Shown piece after piece: positions 4,966-5,354 of a stretch of DNA of 5,354 bases. The DNA comes from Clostridiales bacterium (GTDB lineage: Bacteria > Bacillota > Clostridia > Oscillospirales > Acutalibacteraceae), in the NCBI GenBank assembly GCA_021200075.1, contig JAJQGZ010000024.1:1-5354 (forward strand), read 5' to 3'. Position numbers and translations under genes: made by a program. Each line of letters opens with the position of its first letter. Position 1 is the stretch's first letter. A model generated the notes under the pieces. It made no database searches, had not been told where the DNA came from, and was given only the letters and a program-made list of their open reading frames with translations.

Positions 4966-5354
4966 ATGAATGCACAATACGGAATTTTGCGGTTCGCAAA
5001 ATACAAAGGACCGGAAATCGGTCATATCGAAGCTCATAACGAGCGCACCAAAGAGAAATATGCGAGCAATCCCGATGTGGACGTTGCCAAAAGTAAATAT
5101 AACTTCCACTTGGTTAAGCCGAAGCGCAAATACCGCGCCGAAGCCGAGAAGCAGATTGCCGAGAAAGGCTGCCGCACACGCTCCGACAGCGTAAGAGTGG
5201 TTGAAGCGTTGATTACGGCAAGTCCCGACTTTTTCAAGGGCAAGAAACGAGCCGAGATAAAGGAGTATTTCAGCTATGCACTTGAATTTATCAAGGCACA
5301 TCAAGACGAGAGGACGATAATCTCAGCGGTGGTACATATGGACGAGAAAACGCC
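4966..5354 (+). CDS. mob: MobV-family relaxase (Mob/Pre), N-terminal 129 residues, cut by window end
   Basis: This is the start of a Mob/Pre (MobV) relaxase, the enzyme that nicks oriT, stays bound to the 5' end and leads the strand into a recipient. YGILRFAKYKGPEIGHIEAHNERTKEKYASNPDVD matches the family N-terminus; H24 of the HNER motif corresponds to the nucleophilic histidine H22 of pMV158 MobM. SDSVRVVEALITASPDFFK (74-92) and the segment IISAVVHMDEKT (118-129) are also diagnostic. H124, D126 and E127 begin the HxDExTPHxH metal-binding motif, whose end lies beyond the window. The start is well supported: AGGAGG at 4952-4957, eight bases before the ATG. The gene lies 247 bases behind the helicase gene, downstream of the GTAC array. 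It makes the element mobilizable rather than self-transmissible as far as the window shows. Confidence 0.93.
   Translation, partial: MNAQYGILRFAKYKGPEIGHIEAHNERTKEKYASNPDVDVAKSKYNFHLVKPKRKYRAEAEKQIAEKGCRTRSDSVRVVEALITASPDFFKGKKRAEIKEYFSYALEFIKAHQDERTIISAVVHMDEKT

Noticed and set aside
4933..5304. Minus-strand open frame of 123 codons opposite the relaxase gene
   Set aside because: It is antisense to a clear MobV relaxase; its open state follows from the codon composition of mob.

Overview
The window reads as part of a mobilizable element (plasmid, IME or related) in a low-to-moderate GC Firmicute, probably a gut clostridium of the Oscillospiraceae/Lachnospiraceae type. This rests on strong AGGAGG-type ribosome binding sites, the MATE transporter, the CHC2-primase/D5-type helicase pair and the MobV relaxase. 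The lineage is an inference; no rRNA or other taxonomic marker is present.

Layout. (1) 1-548: the 3' part of a MATE-family efflux transporter, cut by the window start, probably flanking DNA or cargo. (2) 549-1141: 593 bases without a convincing gene but full of secondary structure. In order: a hairpin just after the MATE stop; an 18-bp perfect inverted repeat made from three copies of a 13-mer; four successive CCAA...TTGG hairpins; a short hairpin followed by TAGTGTGTTATAC, which matches the nick region of pMV158/MobV origins of transfer; and, starting at that nick region, a 20-nt inverted repeat closing a cloverleaf with three long arms, the middle one ending in a T-tract like an intrinsic terminator. 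(3) 1142-2455, minus strand: a degenerate relative of the archaeal-type ATPase/DUF234 family whose P-loop lysine and C-terminal nuclease-like residues appear lost. (4) 2456-2794: a divergent intergenic region with a structured leader. (5) 2795-4718: two overlapping genes, a CHC2 zinc-finger protein and a P4/D5-type SF3 helicase. (6) 4719-4965: an intergenic region with ten GTAC tetramers, many on a 9-nt period. (7) 4966-end: the N-terminal 129 residues of a MobV relaxase, cut by the window end inside its metal-binding HxDExTPHxH motif.

How it fits together. The zinc-finger protein and helicase probably start or support replication of the element. The relaxase would nick an oriT so that the element can be mobilized by a helper conjugation system. 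The MobV-type oriT visible here lies about 4 kb upstream of the relaxase gene rather than just in front of it, on the same strand. The first bases to enter a recipient would be the strand that folds into the cloverleaf. That oriT plus leading-strand structure is the most interesting part of the window.
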